Assembly (NCBI GenBank): GCA_002508705.1
Contig: DAYL01000005.1
Span: 1 to 33,061 of the forward strand
DNA: 33,061 nucleotides
Source: Methanoculleus sp. UBA374
GTDB lineage: Archaea > Halobacteriota > Methanomicrobia > Methanomicrobiales > Methanoculleaceae
Reading direction: 5' to 3'
This document shows positions 15,696 through 21,570 of the stretch, piece by piece (positions within the stretch are counted from its first letter, which is position 1; each line of letters starts with the position of its first letter). The notes under the pieces were generated by a model. The model did no database searches and was not told the DNA's origin. It saw nothing but the letters and a program-made list of their open reading frames with translations. The translations under genes were made by a program, and so were the position numbers.

Positions 15696-17399
15696 ATGGC
15701 GGAAGATGAGCAAAAACCGGTCTCCTACGAAGACCTCTGCGCGAATTTCAAGATCGACGTCCCTGAATACTATAACTTCGGCTTCGACGTGATCGACGCG
15801 TGGGCAAAGAAGGATCGGAACAAACTGGCGATGATCTGGGTGAACCAGAAGGGAGACGAGAAAAAGTACACCTTCTTCGACCTCATGCGCCTCTCAAATC
15901 AGGCGGTCAACATCTGCCTGAAATACGGCATCAAGAAGGGCGACCGGGTCATGTTGATGCTCCCCCGGACACCCGAGTGGTGGATCTTCGTCATCGCCCT
16001 CATCAAACTCGGCGCCGTGTACTGTCCCGCAACGACGATGCTGACCCCAAAGGACCTGCAGTACCGCATTCAGGCGGCCGATATCAAGATGATCATCACC
16101 ATGGCCGAACATGCGGGTAAGGTCGAGGAGATCCGGGAAGAGTGCCCCACGCTCGCGGTCCGGCTCATGATCGACGGCGTTCGGGACGGATGGGTCAGTT
16201 ACCCCGTCGAGCTCGACTACCCTGCACCCTGCTCGCACAAACTGGTGAACCTCCCCGGCATGCACCGGACCAGAGCAACGGACCCGATGCTGATCTTCTT
16301 CACCTCGGGGACCACCGGCGAGCCGAAGATGGTGCTGCACGACAACTCCTACCCCCTCGGGCACATCGTCACCGGGCGGCTGTGGCACGACCTGCACCCG
16401 AACGACCTTCACCTGACGATCTCCGATACCGGCTGGGGGAAGAGCGCGTGGGGGAAACTCTTCGGCCAGTGGATCGTCGGCGCGTGCATCTTTGTCTACG
16501 ATATCCGGGGCAGGTTCCATGCCACCGAAATCCTGCCGCTGATGGAGAAATACGGGATCACGACGTTCTGCTGCCCCCCGACCATCTACCGGATGCTGAT
16601 CTTGGCCGACCTCGACACGTTCGATCTCTCCGACCTGCGCCACTGCTGCAGCGCCGGCGAAGCCCTTAACCCCGAGGTGATCCGGGCATGGGAAGAAGGA
16701 ACCGGAAAGACGATCTACGAAGGCTACGGCCAGACCGAGACGGTGCTCTGCATCGGAACGTTCCCCGGCATGAAGTGCAAACCGGGCTCCATGGGGAGGC
16801 CGTCGCCGGGCTGGCATATCGAACTCCACGACGACTGCGGAAAACCGGTCGGCGTCGGGGAGGAGGGGCGCATCGCCATCAAGGTGAATCCGCGGCCGGT
16901 CGGGCTCTTCCGCGGCTACTTAAACAACGAAGAGGAGACCCGGAAAGTCTTCCAGAGCGGGTTTTACTATACCGGCGATAAGGCGCGGATGGACGAAGAC
17001 GGCTACTTCTGGTTCATCGGGCGGGACGACGACGTGATCAAGTCCTCCGGATACCGGATCGGGCCGTTCGAGGTGGAGAACGCGCTCATGGAGCATCCCG
17101 CCGTCCAGGAGGCGGCGGTCGTCGGGTCGCCCGACGTGATCCGGGGGCTTATCGTCAAGGCGTTCGTTGTGTTGAAGCCCGGGTACCGGCCCTCGGAGTC
17201 GCTCGTCAAGGATATCCAGAACTATGTCAAGCGGGTGACGGCGCCTTACAAGTACCCCCGCGCGGTCGAGTTCGTGGAGTCGCTTCCAAAGACCATCTCC
17301 GGCAAGATCAAACGCTACGAACTCCGTGAGCGGGAGATGAAACGGTTTACCGACAATAACTCCCACAACTCCCACCCCTCCGGGGAGGATGGGGAGTGA
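15696..17399 (+). CDS. AMP-forming acyl-CoA synthetase (medium-chain type)
   Basis: 567 residues of the ANL superfamily: acyl acid + ATP + CoA gives acyl-CoA + AMP + PPi. Core motifs are the phosphate-binding TSGTTGEPK (203-211), YEGYGQTE (341-348), YTGD (425-428), the hinge region SGYRIGPFEVE (451-461) and the catalytic lysine K537 in PKTISGKIKR. Length and the WWIF/GWGKSAWGK features resemble the medium-chain/branched acyl-CoA synthetase group (ACSM/Macs) rather than acetyl-CoA synthetase, which is about 650 residues. The acid used cannot be deduced; short or branched fatty acids are plausible. The C-terminal tail (TDNNSHNSHPSGEDGE) is polar and likely disordered. Monocistronic, followed by tRNA-Leu. 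Confidence 0.88.
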   Translation: MAEDEQKPVSYEDLCANFKIDVPEYYNFGFDVIDAWAKKDRNKLAMIWVNQKGDEKKYTFFDLMRLSNQAVNICLKYGIKKGDRVMLMLPRTPEWWIFVIALIKLGAVYCPATTMLTPKDLQYRIQAADIKMIITMAEHAGKVEEIREECPTLAVRLMIDGVRDGWVSYPVELDYPAPCSHKLVNLPGMHRTRATDPMLIFFTSGTTGEPKMVLHDNSYPLGHIVTGRLWHDLHPNDLHLTISDTGWGKSAWGKLFGQWIVGACIFVYDIRGRFHATEILPLMEKYGITTFCCPPTIYRMLILADLDTFDLSDLRHCCSAGEALNPEVIRAWEEGTGKTIYEGYGQTETVLCIGTFPGMKCKPGSMGRPSPGWHIELHDDCGKPVGVGEEGRIAIKVNPRPVGLFRGYLNNEEETRKVFQSGFYYTGDKARMDEDGYFWFIGRDDDVIKSSGYRIGPFEVENALMEHPAVQEAAVVGSPDVIRGLIVKAFVVLKPGYRPSESLVKDIQNYVKRVTAPYKYPRAVEFVESLPKTISGKIKRYELREREMKRFTDNNSHNSHPSGEDGE

Positions 17400-17454
17400 T
17401 TACCTTTATTTTGTTGAAGAGACTACGGTATTAGGCGTTAAGAATCGCAGAACC

Positions 17455-17478
17455 CGGCCGACGGGGATGGTCGGCCGT
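17455..17478 (+). other. Hairpin directly before tRNA-Leu
   Basis: CGGCCGA and TCGGCCG form a seven-pair stem around a nine-base loop, ten bases before the tRNA. It could be part of the precursor leader or the 3' end of the synthetase transcript; no T-run follows. Confidence 0.35.
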
Positions 17479-17487
17479 AGATTCCGT

Positions 17488-17572
17488 GCGAGAGTTGCCA
17501 AGCCAGGTCAAAGGCGTCAGGTTCAGGGCCTGATCTCGAAGGAGTTCGCCGGTTCGAATCCGGCCTCTCGCA
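17488..17572 (+). tRNA. tRNA-Leu (anticodon CAG)
   Basis: The acceptor stem GCGAGAG pairs with CTCTCGC, followed by discriminator A. The anticodon stem TCAGG/CCTGA encloses loop TTCAGGG, giving anticodon CAG. A long variable arm (class II, as expected for Leu) is followed by T stem GCCGG/CCGGC with loop TTCGAAT. The CCA end is not encoded. No intron is seen. Confidence 0.95.
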
Positions 17573-17640
17573 TCTCTCCTTTTGCAATGGTTCCGGAATT
17601 GACCGGGTGTACCTTCGCCGGTCGAAAAAAAGAGATAGGG

Positions 17641-17895
17641 TTATTTGATCCGGCCGAATTCCTGGCTCACTTCCGCTGCGGACTGGAAGGTCTTGTCCCC
17701 GAACATCTCGAGGACCTGGATCACCGCATCCGGCGCGTTGTTCTTCTGTGCGTGGCTGATCAGATCCTGTTTCCCGGCAGGATAGTCCATACCCCCGAGA
17801 TATTTCTGGAATGCGGATGCACTCAGTTCTTCGACGGAGGCAGACTGTGCCGCGGAGGCCACGCCGCCTCTCACTGAAGGTCTTTCTTCTGCCAT
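17641..17895 (-). CDS. DUF2795 domain protein
   Basis: 84 residues from ATG 17895, chosen because GGTGGTGAG lies a few bases upstream; the open frame extends further but without support. The N-terminal 25 residues are Ser/Ala-rich and flexible. Residues 27-75 (FQKYLGGMDYPAGKQDLISHA, then NNAPDAVIQVLEMFGDKTFQSAAEVSQ) match the DUF2795 fold, a small helical domain often found in short bacterial and archaeal proteins. Its function is unknown; nucleic-acid binding has been suggested on weak grounds. It is encoded alone, facing tRNA-Leu. Confidence 0.8.
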   Translation of the reverse strand: MAEERPSVRGGVASAAQSASVEELSASAFQKYLGGMDYPAGKQDLISHAQKNNAPDAVIQVLEMFGDKTFQSAAEVSQEFGRIK

Positions 17896-18010
17896 GCTTC
17901 TCACCACCTTTCTAACCTGCATGTCCCGCACGGCGGGACACACCTCCGACCCATAGTCCTGGGTGAATAAAAATGTTGCTGTGTTTTTACGCTGAAATAA
18001 TGACTATTTA

Positions 18011-18161
18011 GCGGGGGATTGGTCTTAGCCGGGAGTGGTTGCCGGCAGAGAGAGGCCGACCGTCAACCCAACGGGGCATTCGGAGATGCCGGAGAACACT
18101 GGGAGCCGGGGGTTCCAGCCCTCTCTCCGGCACTTCATCCCCCGCCCGAACCCGGGCGGGG
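18011..18161 (+). ncRNA. Candidate structured RNA, unidentified, with mutually exclusive stems
   Basis: GCGGGGGAT (18011-18019) can pair perfectly with ATCCCCCGC (18137-18145), closing a 135-base domain. Inside, TGCCGGAGA and TCTCCGGCA form a perfect nine-pair stem with an inner CTGGGA/TTCCAG helix. Separately, CCCCGCCCG (18140-18148) and CGGGCGGGG (18153-18161) form a nine-pair hairpin with an AACC loop. That hairpin uses bases of the closing stem, so only one of the two can form. A+T-rich, TATA-like sequence at about 17984-18000 precedes the first stem at the right distance for transcription on the plus strand. Parts look tRNA-like when translated, but no cloverleaf fits. I find no SRP RNA or RNase P signature. 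Strand and ends are inferred. Confidence 0.45.
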
Positions 18162-18282
18162 CAGGGGCCGGACCCGTGCAGCGCTCTCTCTACACCCACG
18201 AATAAGTCCGGAAGATGTGACTGGAGTCGGCAGGACGCTGTTTCCGGCGGCGCTGGAACCGGGCCGTACGCACCGCTCAATC
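18162..18282. other. Gene-free GC-rich segment after the structured element
   Basis: No gene is recognisable. It may be the 3' part of the same transcript; smaller complementary segments exist (for example AGTC/GACT flanking CGGAAGATGT near 18205-18222). Confidence 0.3.
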
Positions 18283-18320
18283 AGAGAAGAGGTTCTCTTG
18301 AACCCCGATTCTCTAAAAAT
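18283..18320. terminator. Two-part hairpin with oligo-A/T flank between the RNA element and the RRM gene
   Basis: AGAGAA (18283-18288) pairs with TTCTCT (18309-18314), and inside them GGTTC (18291-18295) pairs with GAACC (18300-18304). AAAAATT follows on the plus strand, that is a T5 run on the minus strand about 40 bases after the RRM stop. It is a likely 3' end for the RRM gene and perhaps for a plus-strand RNA. Confidence 0.4.
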
Positions 18321-18355
18321 TGGGTATTTGGAATACTGTTCTTCAGGCCAGGACC

Positions 18356-18616
18356 TTAGTACCGGCTGTAATCGCTTCTCGGTCTCGGGGGCCGGGCTTC
18401 GTCGATCTTTAAGGTGCGGCCTTCAAATACAGTATTGTTCAGGGCTTCTTTCGCTGCCTCGGCCTCTTCGGCGCTGGACATCTCAACAAACCCGAACCCT
18501 TTGCGTTCAATGACTCTGACGTCATTTACCGTCCCATACTGGCTAAACAGATCTTTCAACTGCTCTGCATTTACCGAGTAGGTGAGGTTTCCGACGTACA
18601 GCTTGTTGCTTTCCAT
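18356..18616 (-). CDS. Single-RRM RNA-binding protein
   Basis: 86 residues consisting almost entirely of one RNA recognition motif. RNP2 is LYVGNL (6-11) and RNP1 is KGFGFVEM (39-46), with aromatic residues at the RNA-stacking positions. A short Arg/Pro/Tyr tail (PPRPRSDYSRY) may aid RNA binding. Such small RRM proteins resemble cyanobacterial and plant cold-regulated glycine-rich proteins; in archaea their targets are unknown. GAGGATC precedes the ATG on the minus strand as ribosome site, and an AATTAA TATA-like box lies about 38 bases upstream. Encoded alone. Confidence 0.92.
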   Translation of the reverse strand: MESNKLYVGNLTYSVNAEQLKDLFSQYGTVNDVRVIERKGFGFVEMSSAEEAEAAKEALNNTVFEGRTLKIDEARPPRPRSDYSRY

Positions 18617-18833
18617 TCAAAGATCCTCTCTATCCATGTACGTTCAAACCTTAATTACTCTTCGGAGGGGACATTGGGGAAGCAGGTCGGGGACACTCTC
18701 CCGATGCAGGCGAGCGCCCGGCGGTTGAGGTGCGCTATCCCAGCGCTGTGAGGGGGAAGGGGAGCCGGCAGCCCCGGGTCTTTTTGCCGGGAATGACCCG
18801 GGATAGATACCTTAATGATGACCCGGATCATTG

Positions 18834-19220
18834 ATGTACACTCCCCTGGCGGAAAAGTGCGAGGCCCGTCGTTGCACTGCTGCCTCCCCTGGAGTTGATG
18901 AACTGACAAAGACACGAGGAACACAAAATAACGAAAGCGATGAGATCATACGGGTACGGTTACCGAAGAAGCGAAATCGGGAACTGTTTGCCCGCGCCGA
19001 CCTGATGCTCGGGGCAAACCACATCCGTGTCCGCTGTGAGGACGGCGTCACGCGCACCGGGCGGATCAAAGGTAAGATCAAGAAGCGGCTCTGGATCCGC
19101 GAAGGCGATCTCTTGATTGTCGTTCCCTGGAGTTTCCAGGATGAAAAGTGCGATATCGTCTACCGTTACATCAGACCTCAGGTAGACTGGCTCAAGAGGC
19201 ACAATTACCTCAGCCAATAA
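18834..19220 (+). CDS. eif1A: Translation initiation factor aIF1A
   Basis: 128 residues from ATG 18834. The OB-fold core (about residues 36-112) has IIRVRLPKKRNRELFA, MLGANHIRVRCEDGV, RTGRIKGKIKKRLWIREGD and FQDEKCDIVYRYIRPQVDWL, all characteristic. It binds the A-site of the small ribosomal subunit and assists start selection. The N-terminus is about 25 residues longer than usual (MYTPLAEKCEARRCTAASPG) and contains two cysteines; there is no later in-frame ATG, GTG or TTG before the conserved core. A TTG at 18831 directly precedes the ATG. The TATA-like ACCTTAATG about 25 bases upstream suggests a leaderless message. Confidence 0.9.
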   Translation: MYTPLAEKCEARRCTAASPGVDELTKTRGTQNNESDEIIRVRLPKKRNRELFARADLMLGANHIRVRCEDGVTRTGRIKGKIKKRLWIREGDLLIVVPWSFQDEKCDIVYRYIRPQVDWLKRHNYLSQ

Positions 19221-19709
19221 TACACCTTTGCGCTTCTGTAGTTTCGGTCAGGGCAAAATCCCGGGACTTCGGGGTAACGACCCGCTGCAATGGAGTTCGC
19301 GTCCCGGATACGAAGGCCGGTCCCCGCCGCCATGGCGCTCTGCTTCCCGACCAGGAGACCTCCAGCCCCGGGCCGGGGCTTGTATTCACCCTTCGCTTGC
19401 CTCTCTCCGCCGCCGGACGATGCCTGCTCATACAGCGGTCGGGAAGAACTCGCCGCGGTCCGGGCAGCTCCCGGGAGTAAAGAATATTCGTGCTTTACCG
19501 GGGGATGAGTAAATATTCGTTAGGATATGGTTATATACTGCATGCCATGATGAATCAGTATATTTCACAGAAGGAATTATTTTTAACTTTCGTAGCATCG
19601 GTTTAAATCGATTATAATGATTTATATCTTATAAATTTTAATATCTTTCCCGGAGATCGTTCATTGAAAACAGATATATTTATGTAATACTATTAGACAA
19701 TACTCTCTC
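19221..19709. other. Long intergenic region; A+T-rich promoter half
   Basis: 19221-19510 is GC-rich without a convincing gene. 19520-19700 is unusually A+T-rich for this window and contains an AATATTCG sequence twice (about 19482 and 19513), a near-palindrome ATCGGTTTAAATCGAT (19597-19612) and a T-rich stretch. TATATTTAT (19675-19683) lies about 31 bases before ATG 19710, the likely promoter of the HAMP gene. The symmetric site could be an operator. Confidence 0.4.
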
Positions 19710-20138
19710 ATGACTGAAACCTCCTCGCAGGGATCCGGGATCTGGCAGGATGGACCCGCCCTTCAGATCCCGATATTCTACAAACTTATGGCGAGCATGC
19801 TCACCATTGCGGTCATTCCGGTCCTTCTGCTCGGGATCGTCTCGGCGGGCGATACCGGGAGTCTCATTGCCGTGCTCGGTCTGCAGAACAGCATCATTGT
19901 CCTGACCCTCCTCACGCTCGCTGTTATCCTGATGTGGAGTTTCTATCTTGCCAGGAGCATCACGGCTCCCATCGAACAGCTCTCAAAGGTTGCAACCAGT
20001 GTAAGCCAGGGCAACCTTGAAAACGCCGAGATCACCGTAACGAGCAACGACGAGATCGGCGAACTGGCAGTTGCGTTCAACCGCCTGATCAACTCCTATA
20101 AGATCCTCGATACCCTTGCGAAGGACGACGGCGAGTAA
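19710..20138 (+). CDS. Two-helix membrane protein with HAMP domain only
   Basis: 142 residues. Two hydrophobic helices (about 24-46 and 58-80) are joined by a very short outside loop (SAGDTGSLIAVLGL), then a HAMP domain at 78-132 with the conserved Pro (ITAP, 87) and Glu (DEIGEL, 115). HAMP domains pass conformational signals from membrane sensors to kinases or methyl-accepting domains. Here the protein stops right after HAMP, with no sensor domain outside and no output domain inside, so it may work by pairing with another protein. The next gene, a Roadblock/LC7 protein 67 bases downstream, is the obvious candidate partner (inference). Confidence 0.8.
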   Translation: MTETSSQGSGIWQDGPALQIPIFYKLMASMLTIAVIPVLLLGIVSAGDTGSLIAVLGLQNSIIVLTLLTLAVILMWSFYLARSITAPIEQLSKVATSVSQGNLENAEITVTSNDEIGELAVAFNRLINSYKILDTLAKDDGE

Positions 20139-20175
20139 GGAGAGGTTTCCCGGCAGGAACTTCCTCCTTTTTTTT
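20137..20175 (+). terminator. Hairpin plus T8 between HAMP and Roadblock genes
   Basis: AAGGAG (20137-20142) pairs with CTCCTT (20164-20169), with an inner TTCC/GGAA pairing, and a run of eight T residues ends at 20175. This is a good terminator directly after the HAMP stop. It leaves only 30 bases before the next start, so expression of the second gene may depend on read-through. Confidence 0.6.
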
Positions 20176-20205
20176 CGCGCGAACAACGATCTGGCAGGAA
20201 TTTGA

Positions 20206-20967
20206 ATGATAGACAAATTACCCCGGGGAAAGGCCATCGGAGAGATGCAGGCACCGCTCCAGTGGATCTTCTCGCACACGTCCCGCTTTTTCGGGGCGGT
20301 ACGGATCACAATGCAGGACGGAGAGGGGTTCCTGCTGGTGCAGAATGGCGAACCTCTTGCTGCGTACTTCAGCCACCCGTTTAAGTCCCTGAGCGGGTCG
20401 CCGGCATTGAAATTCTTCAGCAGCCAGGCTATCCTCGATTTCAGTCTCTGGAAGTACGAGCCCGAAGATATGCAGACGGCCCTCACCCTCTCCGCCGGGG
20501 CAGAGGCCCACCTGCAGCCCGGCCGCGCCCTCCCGGCCGACCGGCCTGAGGATGGCGAACCCGGCCCTGTGGCCGGGACCGTGGAGGGGAGGGAAGAGAG
20601 TTCCCAGGGCGCATCTCCGGGAGAGGAACCGGAGCGGCTCAAGGCGGTGCTCCAGAATCCCGGGGTGACTGCAGCGGCCTGCTTCTCCGACGGCCTCTGC
20701 ATCGCATCGGTCGGCGATATCGACACCGAGTCTGCCGTCGCTTTTGCCGAAGACCTGCTCCGGTGGTCGATCCGCCTGCAATCGGCCGCACCGGCTTGCG
20801 GAGCGCTTGTGCAGATGACAATCTTCTATCGCGACGGAAACGTCATCATAACCCCCTGCGACGACAACTTCCTCTGCATCTTTACTACGCCTGCGGTGCA
20901 CCTCGGCCAGGTACGGCGGATGATCCGGGACCTGCAGAGCGGGGCGGCGGATCACACCTCCGGATGA
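20206..20967 (+). CDS. Roadblock/LC7-type protein with N-terminal sensor-like domain
   Basis: 253 residues. Residues 1-92 (GAVRITMQDGEGFLLVQNGEPLAAYF) form a domain like the DUF4388/PATAN effector-associated fold. Residues 95-143 are a low-complexity linker rich in Gly, Glu and Pro. Residues 144-243 (LKAVLQNPGVTAAACFSDGLCIASVGDID, DLLRWSI, ALVQMTIFYRDGNVIITP, NFLCIFTT) have the helix-sheet order of Roadblock/LC7 dimers, which regulate small GTPases such as MglA-type proteins. No GTPase is in the window. The assignment rests on pattern, not alignment. GGCAGGAA precedes the ATG weakly. Likely acts in signalling with the upstream HAMP protein. Confidence 0.65.
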   Translation: MIDKLPRGKAIGEMQAPLQWIFSHTSRFFGAVRITMQDGEGFLLVQNGEPLAAYFSHPFKSLSGSPALKFFSSQAILDFSLWKYEPEDMQTALTLSAGAEAHLQPGRALPADRPEDGEPGPVAGTVEGREESSQGASPGEEPERLKAVLQNPGVTAAACFSDGLCIASVGDIDTESAVAFAEDLLRWSIRLQSAAPACGALVQMTIFYRDGNVIITPCDDNFLCIFTTPAVHLGQVRRMIRDLQSGAADHTSG

Positions 20968-21016
20968 AAACGGCCCTATACTCCAGCGCTCTTCCGCCTG
21001 CCGGTGTTTGATACAC

Positions 21017-21040
21017 GGCTTTCCGTGTCTCCGGTCGGCG
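21017..21040 (+). terminator. Hairpin downstream of the Roadblock gene
   Basis: ACACGG and CCGTGT form a six-pair stem around a four-base loop about 45 bases after the stop codon; no clear T-run follows. Confidence 0.3.
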
Positions 21041-21119
21041 TTGATACATTCCGGATAGCCCGGGCCTGCTCTTCTCACAACAAGGGGGCTCTACCGGGGA
21101 AGACGAAATAGTCATTATA

Positions 21120-21150
21120 ATGGTAATATTTATATAATTAATATATTATG
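21120..21150 (+). promoter_or_regulatory. A+T-rich promoter of the KGG-repeat gene
   Basis: Two overlapping TATA-like elements (ATTTATATAA and TTAATATATT) lie in a pure A+T stretch, 60-80 bases before the start codon. They predict a leader of about 40-50 bases that carries the ribosome site GGAGG at 21196-21200. Confidence 0.5.
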
Positions 21151-21210
21151 GATTGCGGGCCCGGGCGTGACAGCGTCCGGGCGGGCAAGGATAACCGGAG
21201 GATGGGTCGT

Positions 21211-21558
21211 ATGACCGACGAGAAGAAAAAGGAGAGGCGGGGCCTCGCATCGGCAGACGAAGCGACCCGAAAACGGGTTGCACAGACCGGTGGAACCGCG
21301 CCGCACGATAAACGGGGGCTTCAGGCTGCTTCCCCCGAAACCCGTCGTCGCGTCGCGAGCGCCGGTGGCAGGGCTCCGCACGAGGAGCGGGGCCTTCAGG
21401 CTGCAAGTGCTGAGACCCGGCAGCGCGTCGCCCGGGCAGGCGGAAGGTCCCCGCATGAGGAGCGGGGACTCCGGGCGGCACCGGAGAAGACCCGGCAACG
21501 CATCGCCCGCAAAGGCAGCCGGTCTTCGGCCGGTCAGGACCCCTCAACGCTTCGTTAG
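21211..21558 (+). CDS. KGG-like tandem repeat protein, stress type
   Basis: 115 residues from ATG 21211, about ten bases after GGAGG. After a charged start (MTDEKKKER) it consists of four units spaced exactly 25 residues apart (starting at residues 10, 35, 60 and 85). Each has the form RGLxxA, then TRxRVAxxGGxxPHEE. The unit resembles the KGG motif of bacterial GsiB/Con-10-type stress proteins, with AGG or TGG replacing KGG. Such proteins are hydrophilic, largely disordered and linked to desiccation or general stress; here that role is inference. The last unit is degraded (KGSRSS). The gene ends 12 bases from the end of the phosphorylase gene on the other strand. Confidence 0.8.
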   Translation: MTDEKKKERRGLASADEATRKRVAQTGGTAPHDKRGLQAASPETRRRVASAGGRAPHEERGLQAASAETRQRVARAGGRSPHEERGLRAAPEKTRQRIARKGSRSSAGQDPSTLR

Positions 21559-21570
21559 GTGAGGGAGAGA

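Noticed and set aside
17896..17943. Longer start for the DUF2795 protein
   Set aside because: The extension MCPAVRDMQVRKVV has no ribosome site, while GGTGGTGAG lies properly before ATG 17895.
18028..18131. Possible tRNA-Ser or intron-bearing tRNA in the structured segment
   Set aside because: An acceptor-like and T-arm-like sequence exist, but the acceptor has a mismatch, the T loop lacks the conserved purine at position 57, and no anticodon loop with U33 fits.
18195..18235. SRP RNA or RNase P RNA because of GTCCGGAAG
   Set aside because: The SRP partner strand (AGCAG type) and the RNase P ACAGAAA and GGAAAGTCC signatures are not found on either strand.
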